From Peptoniphilaceae bacterium AM52-5BH (GTDB lineage Bacteria; Bacillota; Clostridia; Tissierellales; Peptoniphilaceae): DNA of 25,357 nt. Shown here piece after piece: positions 17,304 to 24,058 of the stretch (positions are counted from its first letter, which is position 1; every line of letters begins with the position of its first letter). A program made the translations under genes and the position numbers. The notes beneath the pieces were generated by a model that saw only the letters and a list, made by a program, of their open reading frames with translations, did not search any database and was not told the DNA's origin. The DNA lies in NCBI GenBank assembly GCA_027669155.1, contig JAQEDR010000028.1, positions 1 through 25,357 of the forward strand. Reading direction: 5' to 3'.

Positions 17304-18485
17304 CTATTTTCTCCTAAAAATCTTTTTCATTAGAGAGTTTGAGCTGTAGTTTAAGATATTTTTCTTATAGATCCTGCTTGCTATTTTGTAGGCAAGGACT
17401 ATAGAAACAAGCATTATTAGTATAGATATAAACCCGTATCCTAGGCCTACACTTCCCTTTATTAGCCTCATTGGCATAAAGAAAACTGATACGAAAGGTA
17501 GGTAAGAGAGGACTTTTATTAGGAGAGTTTCTTCCTTGCCCATAAAGCTTAGGGCTATTACAAAGGCAAAAATTATCACAAGGATTAGGGGTGTTCCAAC
17601 TTTGCCGGCATCTTCTTGTTTTTTGGCAAGAGAACCTAACATGGCCGCAAGGATCATGTATATAAGTAGGCTTAGGATAACGAGACTTGCAAGCTCTACT
17701 AGCATCAAGACATTTATATCTCCTAAAAGAGATCCTAAGTCTATATTAAATTTTTCAAATAGTCCATATCTTTTGGCTCCAAAATAGGCTATAAGGGCGA
17801 GTATTAAATATATAGCTGTCTGGGTTATGACTGCGAGGAAGTTACCGAAGATTTTTCCTGCAAAATATACACCTGCCTTTACTGATGAGAAAATAAATTC
17901 TATCATCTTTGAGCCTTTTTCTGTAGCAATTTCCACAACTAGAATATTTGAATACATTACTAGCATCATATACATGTAAAATACAAGAGCAAAATAAGCA
18001 CCATACATGATAAAGGACTCTCCCCCTTCTTCCTCAACTAGTTTGAAGGAAGGTTTTCTTTCCAAAATCTTTAGCTTATCTTCTCCTAGTCCCGCTCTTT
18101 TTATATTTATAGAGTTTTGAACTTCCCCAAGGATAGAATTAAAGGAGGCTATCTCTTGACCATTTAGGTCTCTTGTGTGATACTTTGCAGATAGACTACC
18201 ATCTTCTTCCTTAATTTCTACGAAACTTCCTATATCTTTATCTTCCATGGCCTTTATCGCTTCATCTTTGCTCTTTAGCTTATAGGCAGGACTATCTTTG
18301 AAATAGGCTCCTATCTCATCTTCTGCAACTATATAAGTATCTTTTATTCCATCATCAGCAGAAAAGTAAGTGATGGCCCCGCTTATAACCATCATTATTA
18401 TTGGCATAAAGACAACTAGCCAAAAGGCTGGAGATTTGAGTTGTTTTTTCCAAGAATCTAGGGCTACAGTTATAAATCTAGACAT
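17304..18485 (-). CDS. ABC-2 type exporter permease, NatB/YhaP-like
   Basis: Membrane subunit of an ABC exporter, 393 residues. One N-terminal span (about 20-42) is followed by an external domain of about 130 residues, then about five spans in the C-terminal half. This is the NatB/YhaP arrangement. The segment VVEIATEKGSKMIEFIFSSV is a strong family marker (the cytoplasmic helix that contacts the ATPase). The start overlaps the ATPase stop by eight bases. The substrate is unknown; sodium export (NatB) and peptide or lipid-targeting drug export are precedents. As the last gene of a GntR/YtrA-led operon, it may serve an envelope-stress function. Confidence 0.88.
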   Translation of the reverse strand: MSRFITVALDSWKKQLKSPAFWLVVFMPIIMMVISGAITYFSADDGIKDTYIVAEDEIGAYFKDSPAYKLKSKDEAIKAMEDKDIGSFVEIKEEDGSLSAKYHTRDLNGQEIASFNSILGEVQNSINIKRAGLGEDKLKILERKPSFKLVEEEGGESFIMYGAYFALVFYMYMMLVMYSNILVVEIATEKGSKMIEFIFSSVKAGVYFAGKIFGNFLAVITQTAIYLILALIAYFGAKRYGLFEKFNIDLGSLLGDINVLMLVELASLVILSLLIYMILAAMLGSLAKKQEDAGKVGTPLILVIIFAFVIALSFMGKEETLLIKVLSYLPFVSVFFMPMRLIKGSVGLGYGFISILIMLVSIVLAYKIASRIYKKNILNYSSNSLMKKIFRRK

Positions 18486-19368
18486 CTTCTTCCACCTTTC
18501 TTGTAAATATTTCGTTCAAATTTGGAGGAGTTTGGGCAAATACAGGGAGGTAATCAAACTTTTCTCTAAGTCTTTCGTAAATTTTCCTTCCATCATTTGG
18601 ATCGTTTAGCTTTATCCTATAGGTATTAGAATCTTTCGTATATGTTATTACAAAATCATTTAATATATCGGAAATATCTCCTTCACATTCTATTAGGAGT
18701 TTGTCTTTTGGATAAGAATTCCTTATCTCTTTAGGAGAGCCTTCTAGGACTACTTGACCATTTTTGAGCATAACTAGCTCCTTACACATATCTTCGATAT
18801 TTTCCATATTGTGAGACGAAAATATTATAGTCGTACCACTTTCATTAATTTCCTTAATAATATCTTGTAGGAGCCTTATATTATAAGGGTCAAGACCTGA
18901 GAAGGGTTCGTCTAAAATTACAAATTCTGGCTTGTAGATAAGGCTTGCTAGAAGCTGGACCTTCTGCTGATTTCCTTTAGAGAGATCCTTGATCTTATCC
19001 TTAAGACTTCCCTTTATTTCAAATTTATTGAAATAGGATTCTAGGGTCTTAGAATCTAGATTTTTCATTAAATTAAGACTCGCAAAATATCTAATTTCTT
19101 CCTCTACTGTTTTCTTCGGAGAAAGAGATCTTTCTTCTGGAAGAAAACCGATCTTTTCTAGGGGGACTTTACTCATTGGCTTATTGTCATAAAGAATTTC
19201 TCCCTCATATGAGTCGAAAAAGTCCATAATACACCTAAAAAGCGTAGACTTACCGGCTCCATTTTGCCCAATTATACCGAAAAGATCTCCCTTTTTGACC
19301 TTAAAACTTACATGGTCCAAGGCCTTAATCTTTCCAAATGATTTGGATACGTTTTTTATCTCTAACAT
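18478..19368 (-). CDS. ABC exporter ATPase, NatA/YhaQ-like
   Basis: Nucleotide-binding subunit of the exporter, 296 residues. Walker A is GQNGAGKST (about 34-42), the signature is LSKGNQQKVQLLASLI, Walker B is FVILDEPFSGLDP, and the H-loop is SSHNM. A C-terminal extension of about 80 residues ends PPNLNEIFTRKVEE, resembling the PSLN.IF..K. end of YhaQ-type proteins and longer than NatA itself (about 246). It is placed between a DUF1648 membrane protein (six bases upstream) and the permease (overlapping). Confidence 0.9.
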   Translation of the reverse strand: MLEIKNVSKSFGKIKALDHVSFKVKKGDLFGIIGQNGAGKSTLFRCIMDFFDSYEGEILYDNKPMSKVPLEKIGFLPEERSLSPKKTVEEEIRYFASLNLMKNLDSKTLESYFNKFEIKGSLKDKIKDLSKGNQQKVQLLASLIYKPEFVILDEPFSGLDPYNIRLLQDIIKEINESGTTIIFSSHNMENIEDMCKELVMLKNGQVVLEGSPKEIRNSYPKDKLLIECEGDISDILNDFVITYTKDSNTYRIKLNDPNDGRKIYERLREKFDYLPVFAQTPPNLNEIFTRKVEEDV

Positions 19369-19374
19369 AAGCTC

Positions 19375-20472
19375 CTATCCTTCAATTATATTAAGCGCGA
19401 TTCCTAGAACAAATGGGAGAAGTAGTACTACAAGGAAGATCAACTTTACCCAATTGTTGGCGAAGTTCATGGTAGTTCCAACTCCTACCCTTTTTTCTAC
19501 AAAGATAGCTGGATCATCTGGATTGTAATAGATTAGACCACCTAGAATCCACTTATCATCCTCTTCTTCGTAGCCATATCTGCCAGTTTTATTTAAGGCT
19601 GAACCGTCAACTGACCTAATTTTTCCTATAAGAATGCTTCCTCCTACAGAAAATCCAGTAGCAATTAGGCCTAAGACCTTGACCAAGGAGTCGTCTCCAG
19701 TTTTCATAAGAGAAGGGATTCCTACTTGGAATAAAACTATAAGCAAAATTGCTGATGTAGCAAAATAATAGGTCCAAATCCTCCTAGTTTCTAAGAGCCT
19801 ATCCAAGGACTCTTCTGGCATATCTGGGCTAATTCTCATCTTTGATAGAAGTTGGGAAAGATTTGCAAAAAACATCACAGCTAGCATAAAGAAGCTTACT
19901 ATAGTTGGGGAATGGATGGATAGGTAAGATTTATGAGCTGTCCCATCAATTTCTCCCTTGCTATTCATATGCATAACTAATTTATCTGGAAAGTTTTCAT
20001 AGTCTAGATGGATCCTTATGGCAAAGATTATCACTATAAGGAGAAGTCCTAAGTATATTCCAAAAAATTCTCTCTTGTTAAAGATTTTTACCTTAGAATA
20101 ATCTAGACTTACAACTTTTCTCTTATCTACTTTTTGATCCTTTGCTAATACTTTTAGTTTCTTGTTAGCAAGAACTAGGGGGATATAAGTTAGAAAAATT
20201 GAAAGAATATAGATAAAATTAAGCAAGGCCTCATTTTCTATAAGATAACTTAAGCCAAGTATAAGTAAAGCTAGGGCAAAGCCTACAAGAATTGTCAAAA
20301 TCCTATAATCTTTTACTATCTTTCTTACTTTACTATAATCTTCTAAGCCACCTACTAGCCTTACTCCTAGGACATAGCCCCTCTTGGAGTAGGATGTGAC
20401 GAAGGCTTGGATAAGACTTACCAAAATTATCATTATCCCATAAAATATTGCAATACTCATAGCTTCATTCAT
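19375..20472 (-). CDS. DUF1648-type integral membrane protein
   Basis: A 365-residue membrane protein with about eight spans. The central block, YENFPDKLVMHMNSKGEIDG followed by AHKS, is the DUF1648 pattern. The C-terminal part DDKWILGGLIYYNPDDPA and VEKRVGVGTTMNFAN matches the domain often found behind it (DUF5808). The biochemical function of these domains is not known to me. The gene overlaps the GntR regulator by eight bases and precedes the ABC exporter by six bases, so it is part of the same regulated unit. In YtrA-type operons such proteins accompany exporters that answer to cell-wall antibiotics. That role here is inferred. Confidence 0.8.
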   Translation of the reverse strand: MNEAMSIAIFYGIMIILVSLIQAFVTSYSKRGYVLGVRLVGGLEDYSKVRKIVKDYRILTILVGFALALLILGLSYLIENEALLNFIYILSIFLTYIPLVLANKKLKVLAKDQKVDKRKVVSLDYSKVKIFNKREFFGIYLGLLLIVIIFAIRIHLDYENFPDKLVMHMNSKGEIDGTAHKSYLSIHSPTIVSFFMLAVMFFANLSQLLSKMRISPDMPEESLDRLLETRRIWTYYFATSAILLIVLFQVGIPSLMKTGDDSLVKVLGLIATGFSVGGSILIGKIRSVDGSALNKTGRYGYEEEDDKWILGGLIYYNPDDPAIFVEKRVGVGTTMNFANNWVKLIFLVVLLLPFVLGIALNIIEG

Positions 20473-20842
20473 CTTTACCCTCCCAAATATTTTCTATTAG
20501 CCTGTCAAGGTCTGATTTTTCTATATTTTTGACCTTAGCAAGGGCTATGATAAAATCAAGTTCTTCTTTTACTTTTCTTTTCTGACTTTCGCTTATGTCT
20601 GGCGTTTTGTCTACAATCTTCGATCCAAAACGTCTGTCCATGACAATGATTCCATCTTCTTCTAGCATCTTGTAGGCCTTGTTTACAGTGTGGAGATTGA
20701 CTCCAATATCAGATGCAAGTTGCCTAACTGATGGAAGAGTCTCTCCGAATTCTAGGTCATTTTGGGACAAGGACTTGATTATCCCACGTCTGATTTGCTC
20801 GTAGATTGGCTGATCAGAAGCAAAATCAATTTCTAAAAACAT
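20465..20842 (-). CDS. GntR-family regulator, YtrA subgroup
   Basis: A 125-residue transcriptional regulator. The winged HTH (about 10-78) contains PIYEQIRRGIIKSL, LPSVRQLASDIGVNLHTVNK, AYKMLEEDGII and the wing RRFGSKIV. Only about 45 residues of helical dimerisation tail follow, with no ligand-binding FCD or UTRA domain. This is the mark of the YtrA subgroup, whose members usually repress their own ABC-transporter operons and are relieved by wall-active compounds. A strong AAGGAGG site precedes the ATG. A perfect eight-base inverted repeat lies over its promoter, consistent with self-repression. Confidence 0.92.
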   Translation of the reverse strand: MFLEIDFASDQPIYEQIRRGIIKSLSQNDLEFGETLPSVRQLASDIGVNLHTVNKAYKMLEEDGIIVMDRRFGSKIVDKTPDISESQKRKVKEELDFIIALAKVKNIEKSDLDRLIENIWEGKDE

Positions 20843-20867
20843 AGACCCTCCTTATATTTTTATCTTT

Positions 20868-20892
20868 CTTGTTATAGTTATTATATAACAAG
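20868..20892. promoter_or_regulatory. Operator-like palindrome for the GntR regulator
   Basis: CTTGTTAT, nine bases, ATAACAAG: perfect eight-base arms. It covers the -10 box of the gntR promoter, an ideal place for repression by the encoded dimeric regulator. Confidence 0.65.
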
Positions 20893-20908
20893 TCTAGCAA
20901 TTTGTAAA
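20880..20908 (-). promoter_or_regulatory. Promoter of the gntR-DUF1648-ABC operon
   Basis: Minus strand TTTACA (20903-20908), exactly 17 bases, TATAAT (20880-20885); 11 of 12 positions match the sigma-A consensus. Confidence 0.75.
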
Positions 20909-20910
20909 TA

Positions 20911-20995
20911 AAAAACTCTTGCAAGATATTAATACTAATCGTCCCATCATTAGATTTTATCTAATAAGAGGACGATTAAATAATTTTGCAAGAGT
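20911..20995 (-). terminator. Large nested hairpin terminator after dinB
   Basis: Three nested perfect stems are seen. The outer pair is ACTCTTGCAA (20915-20924) with TTGCAAGAGT (20986-20995). The middle pair is TAATCGTCC (20936-20944) with GGACGATTA (20970-20978). The inner pair is ATTAGA (20949-20954) with TCTAAT (20960-20965), around a five-base loop. On the minus strand the outer stem is followed by TTTTTTA, one base after the dinB stop region, so it should terminate dinB. The size and nesting are unusual for a simple terminator. Confidence 0.75.
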
Positions 20996-20996
20996 C

Positions 20997-22238
20997 CTAG
21001 AAGTTGTAATGATTCATCGGTAGGGTTATTATTTCGTTGATTTCTTTAGGAAGTTTAATATCACGCATAAGTCCTAGAAAGCTTATGGCATCTTTGCCGT
21101 ATTTTTGCCTGATCTTATATAGAGCCGTGTCACAATTTTCGTCTTTGATTAACTTTTTGTAGTCAGAGAAGACATCCATCTGGCTTCCCCCACCTTCTTT
21201 TCTAAGCTTGATTGCCCTAATGCCGACTGCCCTTACTGGAAAGTCCCACTTGTATTTTTCCTTAAATAGGTCGAATCCTTCTCTGGCAAGGACAATGGAA
21301 GACTTACTAGCAAGCTTGATTGGCTTTTGGAAATTGTAGGATTGGAGCTCATTATTTCTTACAAAAATTTCCACACCAGAGGCCTCAAGGCCCGCTTGTC
21401 TGAGCCTTCTTGATACAGAAAAGGAAAGTTCCTGGAGGACATTGAAGACTTCCCTGTTATTAAGTAAATCTTTCCTACAGGTAGAAGAGTTTCCTATAGT
21501 CTTTACTGGCTCCTTGTGGTCTCTGTCGTGGACTGGCCTAATGTCTAGGCCGTTGGCATATTCCCATAGGTAGATGCCATTTATGCCCAAGAGATTTCTT
21601 ATAAGATCAGGCTTTGTCTGGGCAAGCTCTCCTAGGGTGAAGATCCCTATTCCATTTAGCTTTCTTTCCGTAGCCCTGCCGACACCCACCATTTCTCTTA
21701 CAGGAAGGGTCCAGACAATTTCTTTGAAATTATCTTCTCCTATAATGGTAACTGCATCAGGCTTTTTCATATCTGATCCGAGTTTTGCGAAAATCTTACA
21801 AAAACTTACCCCGACACTGACTGTTATACCGACTTCCTTCTTCATTCTTTCACGGATTTTGTTGGCAATCTCTTCCCCAGTCCCAAAAAGATGGGTAGAT
21901 CCTGTTACATCAAGGAAGCACTCGTCAAGACCAAAGGGCTCAACCTGGTTAGTATATTCATAATAGATCTTTCTAGCAAGCTTTGAGTGTTTGAGGTATT
22001 CGTCATAGTGGGGAGGAACTATGGTAAGGTCAGGACACTTAGCGAAGGCCTGCCACAAGGCTTCACCTGTCTTTACCCCAGCTTCCTTAGCCTCTTGACT
22101 TTTGGCAAGGATTATCCCATTTCTATTTTTAGGGTTTCCTGCGACAGCCATTGGAATTCCCTTAAGCTTTGGGTTAAGCTTTTGTTCTATTGATGCATAA
22201 CAAGCGTTCATATCTGAATGTAGTATAACTTTTTTCAT
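20997..22238 (-). CDS. dinB: Y-family DNA polymerase IV (DinB-like)
   Basis: Error-prone translesion polymerase of 413 residues. Palm catalytic acids are Asp 9 in LHSDMNACYAS and Asp 105/Glu 106 in GLDECFLDVTG. The steric-gate position is Tyr 14, where Escherichia coli DinB has Phe 13. SVGVSFCKIFAKLGSDMKKPD marks the fingers/palm region, and VGVGRATERKLNGIGI the thumb helix-hairpin-helix. The little-finger domain follows, and there is no clear clamp-binding QxxLF at the C-terminus. Its promoter is a perfect sigma-A consensus in a region shared with a divergent repressor/protease pair, hinting that strong transcription is normally held off. Confidence 0.93.
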   Translation of the reverse strand: MKKVILHSDMNACYASIEQKLNPKLKGIPMAVAGNPKNRNGIILAKSQEAKEAGVKTGEALWQAFAKCPDLTIVPPHYDEYLKHSKLARKIYYEYTNQVEPFGLDECFLDVTGSTHLFGTGEEIANKIRERMKKEVGITVSVGVSFCKIFAKLGSDMKKPDAVTIIGEDNFKEIVWTLPVREMVGVGRATERKLNGIGIFTLGELAQTKPDLIRNLLGINGIYLWEYANGLDIRPVHDRDHKEPVKTIGNSSTCRKDLLNNREVFNVLQELSFSVSRRLRQAGLEASGVEIFVRNNELQSYNFQKPIKLASKSSIVLAREGFDLFKEKYKWDFPVRAVGIRAIKLRKEGGGSQMDVFSDYKKLIKDENCDTALYKIRQKYGKDAISFLGLMRDIKLPKEINEIITLPMNHYNF

Positions 22239-22247
22239 AATTACTCC

Positions 22248-22276
22248 TTGAATTTCACAGACTGTTAATGTATAAT
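22248..22276 (+). promoter_or_regulatory. Promoter of the XRE-ImmA/IrrE pair
   Basis: TTGAAT (22248-22253), 17 bases, TATAAT (22271-22276). The spacer holds the palindrome ACAG A CTGT (22257-22265). The start point would be near 22283, giving a leader of about 90 bases. Confidence 0.6.
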
Positions 22277-22300
22277 TTAGACAATAAATGACTTAAGAAT

Positions 22301-22329
22301 ATTATAAGACCTTCAGTGTCTTTTGTCAA
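22301..22329 (-). promoter_or_regulatory. Perfect-consensus promoter of dinB
   Basis: Minus strand TTGACA (22324-22329), 17 bases, TATAAT (22301-22306): twelve of twelve consensus matches. The spacer contains the inverted repeat AAGAC, seven bases, GTCTT (22306-22322). No Gram-positive LexA box (GAAC....GTTC) is seen. Confidence 0.8.
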
Positions 22330-22370
22330 CCATTTTTCTAAATAAAAGTCTGTAAGCTAAAGGAGAGCAT

Positions 22371-22760
22371 ATGGCATTTGCTAATAAAGTAAAAGAATTA
22401 AGAGAAATCAAAAAATTAACCCAAGAAGACCTAGCCAAGTTGTGTAATGTCTCAACCAAGACCATATCAAGATACGAACTAGGAGAGTCCAAGCCAAGAT
22501 ACAGGAAGACCTACGACCTTTTGGCCAAACACCTCGATACGACCCACGACTACTTGGTAACTGATGAGGACGAATTTATCCTAAAGGCTAGGGAAAACTT
22601 CGGTGAAGGCGGAGCAAAGGATGCCCAAGATATGATAAACGGAGTAATAGGCCTAATGGCAGGAGGCGAGCTTCCAGAAGATGACAAGAGAGCCATCCTC
22701 GATGCCATATCTGAAGCCTACTATATAGCCAAGATGGAAAATGAAAAGAAGGATAAATAA
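22371..22760 (+). CDS. XRE-family transcriptional repressor
   Basis: A 129-residue DNA-binding protein. The HTH (about 6-60) reads VKELREIKKLTQEDLAKLC, NVSTKTISRYELGESKPRY. A 65-residue C-terminal part, rich in short helices (DAQDMINGVIGLMAGGELP, DDKRAILDAISEAYYIAK), probably mediates dimerisation. Size and layout resemble DdrO of Deinococcus and ImmR of ICEBs1, which are cut by their partner ImmA/IrrE protease. AAGGAG precedes the ATG by six bases. It overlaps the protease gene by one base. No integrase or phage genes are nearby, which argues against a prophage repressor. Confidence 0.88.
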   Translation: MAFANKVKELREIKKLTQEDLAKLCNVSTKTISRYELGESKPRYRKTYDLLAKHLDTTHDYLVTDEDEFILKARENFGEGGAKDAQDMINGVIGLMAGGELPEDDKRAILDAISEAYYIAKMENEKKDK

Positions 22761-23299
22761 TGGGAGTATCCTACGATAGTATCTACAAAAAGGCGAGGGA
22801 GGTCATAGATACCTACAAGTCAAGAGACCCTAGGGATATCCTAGAAAGAAGAGGGGTCCACCTTATAGCCTTTAAGTCAAACACTAGACTTTTGGGCATG
22901 TATAAGATTATTAAGGGAGTAAGCTTTGTCTTCTACAATCCCTTCGCAGATGAGAGAATCCAAAATATGGTCTTTGCCCATGAGCTCGGTCACCATCTTT
23001 TTCACGAGGATGCTGCCGCCAATGACCTTATAGAATATGAGCTTTTCGATATCAACTCAGAAATGGAACTTGAGGCCAATATCTTCGCAGCCCACCTTCT
23101 CCTAGACGAAAACTGTCTTATAGAAGATGTGAAAGAAGGCTATACCTACAATCAGCTCGCCAGTATGTATGATGTAAATGTAAATCTTATGATCTTTAAG
23201 TTAAACGAAATGCACAGGATGGGTATGCCTATAAAAAAGGAAAGCCCCTCAAGCTCGACTTTTTTTAGGGATATAGAAGATAGTAAGTGCAATTACTAG
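22760..23299 (+). CDS. ImmA/IrrE-family metallopeptidase
   Basis: Zinc protease of 179 residues. The catalytic motif is HELGHH (His 74, Glu 75, His 78). The third ligand lies in EANIFAAHLL (Glu 105), the standard ImmA/IrrE ExxAN.FA pattern. Before it is a DERIQNMVFA strand that forms part of the active-site cleft. No C-terminal GAF-like sensor domain of Deinococcus IrrE is present. The known role of relatives is specific cleavage of the neighbouring XRE repressor under DNA-damage or other signals. TAATG coupling with the repressor gene strongly suggests they act together. Confidence 0.9.
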   Translation: MGVSYDSIYKKAREVIDTYKSRDPRDILERRGVHLIAFKSNTRLLGMYKIIKGVSFVFYNPFADERIQNMVFAHELGHHLFHEDAAANDLIEYELFDINSEMELEANIFAAHLLLDENCLIEDVKEGYTYNQLASMYDVNVNLMIFKLNEMHRMGMPIKKESPSSSTFFRDIEDSKCNY

Positions 23300-23400
23300 G
23301 AAGATATTCACACTCGTCTTTATATAGTCGAGCTAATAATTCCCTTTGAAAATCCTACTCTTAGCTTTGTTTCAATGCTTAAGATAAATTATTGCACAAT

Positions 23401-23423
23401 AAAAGACCTCCAAGAGGTCTTTT
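23401..23423. terminator. Bidirectional intrinsic terminator
   Basis: AAAAGACCTC, loop CAA, GAGGTCTTTT: a perfect ten-base-pair stem ending in T-runs on both strands. It serves the ImmA/IrrE transcript on the plus strand and the lipoprotein gene on the minus strand. Confidence 0.88.
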
Positions 23424-23431
23424 TGCTTGTT

Positions 23432-23974
23432 TTATTTAGCTTCAGATACGACCTTAATTGTCTCATCCTTATCTAGGCTTGATCTTGCGTAGATTGAGTA
23501 GTTTTCTCTTTCTACTACTAGGTATCTAAATGATCCGTCGTCCCAGAATTTGCCGTCTTCTTCGCCTACTTTTACATCTTCTGCATCTTCTGGCATTGTG
23601 AAAAGTCCCTTGAATCTTTCCTCATTGTCAGAAACTTGTACAGTAATTTTTTTGGCAGGATTGTTCTTTTGACCAAATTCTATAGTCAAAAGGTCCTTCT
23701 TCTCGTCTCTGAAGTTTTCTTCAAAGTCTTCTGGAAGATAGTTATAAGCTACATCGTAGATTGGACTATCGAACTTCTTATCTGAAGTCTCTTTCTCCCC
23801 TTCTTCCTTCTTATCTTCTTTAGAATCTTTATCAGATGTCTTATCTTCTGCCTTTTCCTCTACCTTTGTTTCTTCCTTACTATCTTCACTGTTCTTCGCA
23901 TCATTTGAGCAAGCCATTAGGCCAAAAGCTAAGGCAAGAGTCATAGCGCTTGCAAAAAACTTTTTAATCTTCAT
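23432..23974 (-). CDS. Putative lipoprotein of unknown function
   Basis: A 180-residue predicted surface lipoprotein. The signal peptide ends in LMAC (Cys 22). Residues 23-68 are a linker composed almost only of Lys, Glu, Asp, Ser and Thr. The remaining 110 residues look like a small folded domain (PIYDVAYNYLPEDFEENF, LTIEFGQKN, KKITVQVSDNEERF, FRYLVVERENYSIYARSS) that alternates strands and short helices. I do not recognise the domain. AGGAG lies eight bases before the ATG. It has its own promoter and terminator. Confidence 0.8.
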   Translation of the reverse strand: MKIKKFFASAMTLALAFGLMACSNDAKNSEDSKEETKVEEKAEDKTSDKDSKEDKKEEGEKETSDKKFDSPIYDVAYNYLPEDFEENFRDEKKDLLTIEFGQKNNPAKKITVQVSDNEERFKGLFTMPEDAEDVKVGEEDGKFWDDGSFRYLVVERENYSIYARSSLDKDETIKVVSEAK

Positions 23975-24011
23975 TCCCTCTCCTTATTTTCCTTCATTAA
24001 ATTCGATATCA

Positions 24012-24040
24012 ATTATACTAAATTATTCAATCTTATACAA
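24012..24040 (-). promoter_or_regulatory. Promoter of the lipoprotein gene
   Basis: Minus strand TTGTAT (24035-24040), 17 bases, TATAAT (24012-24017), about 38 bases before the ATG. Confidence 0.65.
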
Positions 24041-24058
24041 GTCTTTGATAAATTCTTT

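Noticed and set aside
21574..21963. 129-codon open frame antisense to dinB
   Set aside because: It mirrors conserved DinB coding sequence; the translation is proline/serine-rich without family resemblance.
22239..22370. LexA (SOS) box upstream of dinB
   Set aside because: I looked for GAAC....GTTC or close variants on both strands and saw none; only AGAC/GTCT-type repeats occur.
22371..23299. Prophage or ICE remnant explanation for the XRE/ImmA pair
   Set aside because: No integrase, excisionase, replication or structural genes and no attachment repeats are visible. The flanks are ordinary genes with normal terminators.
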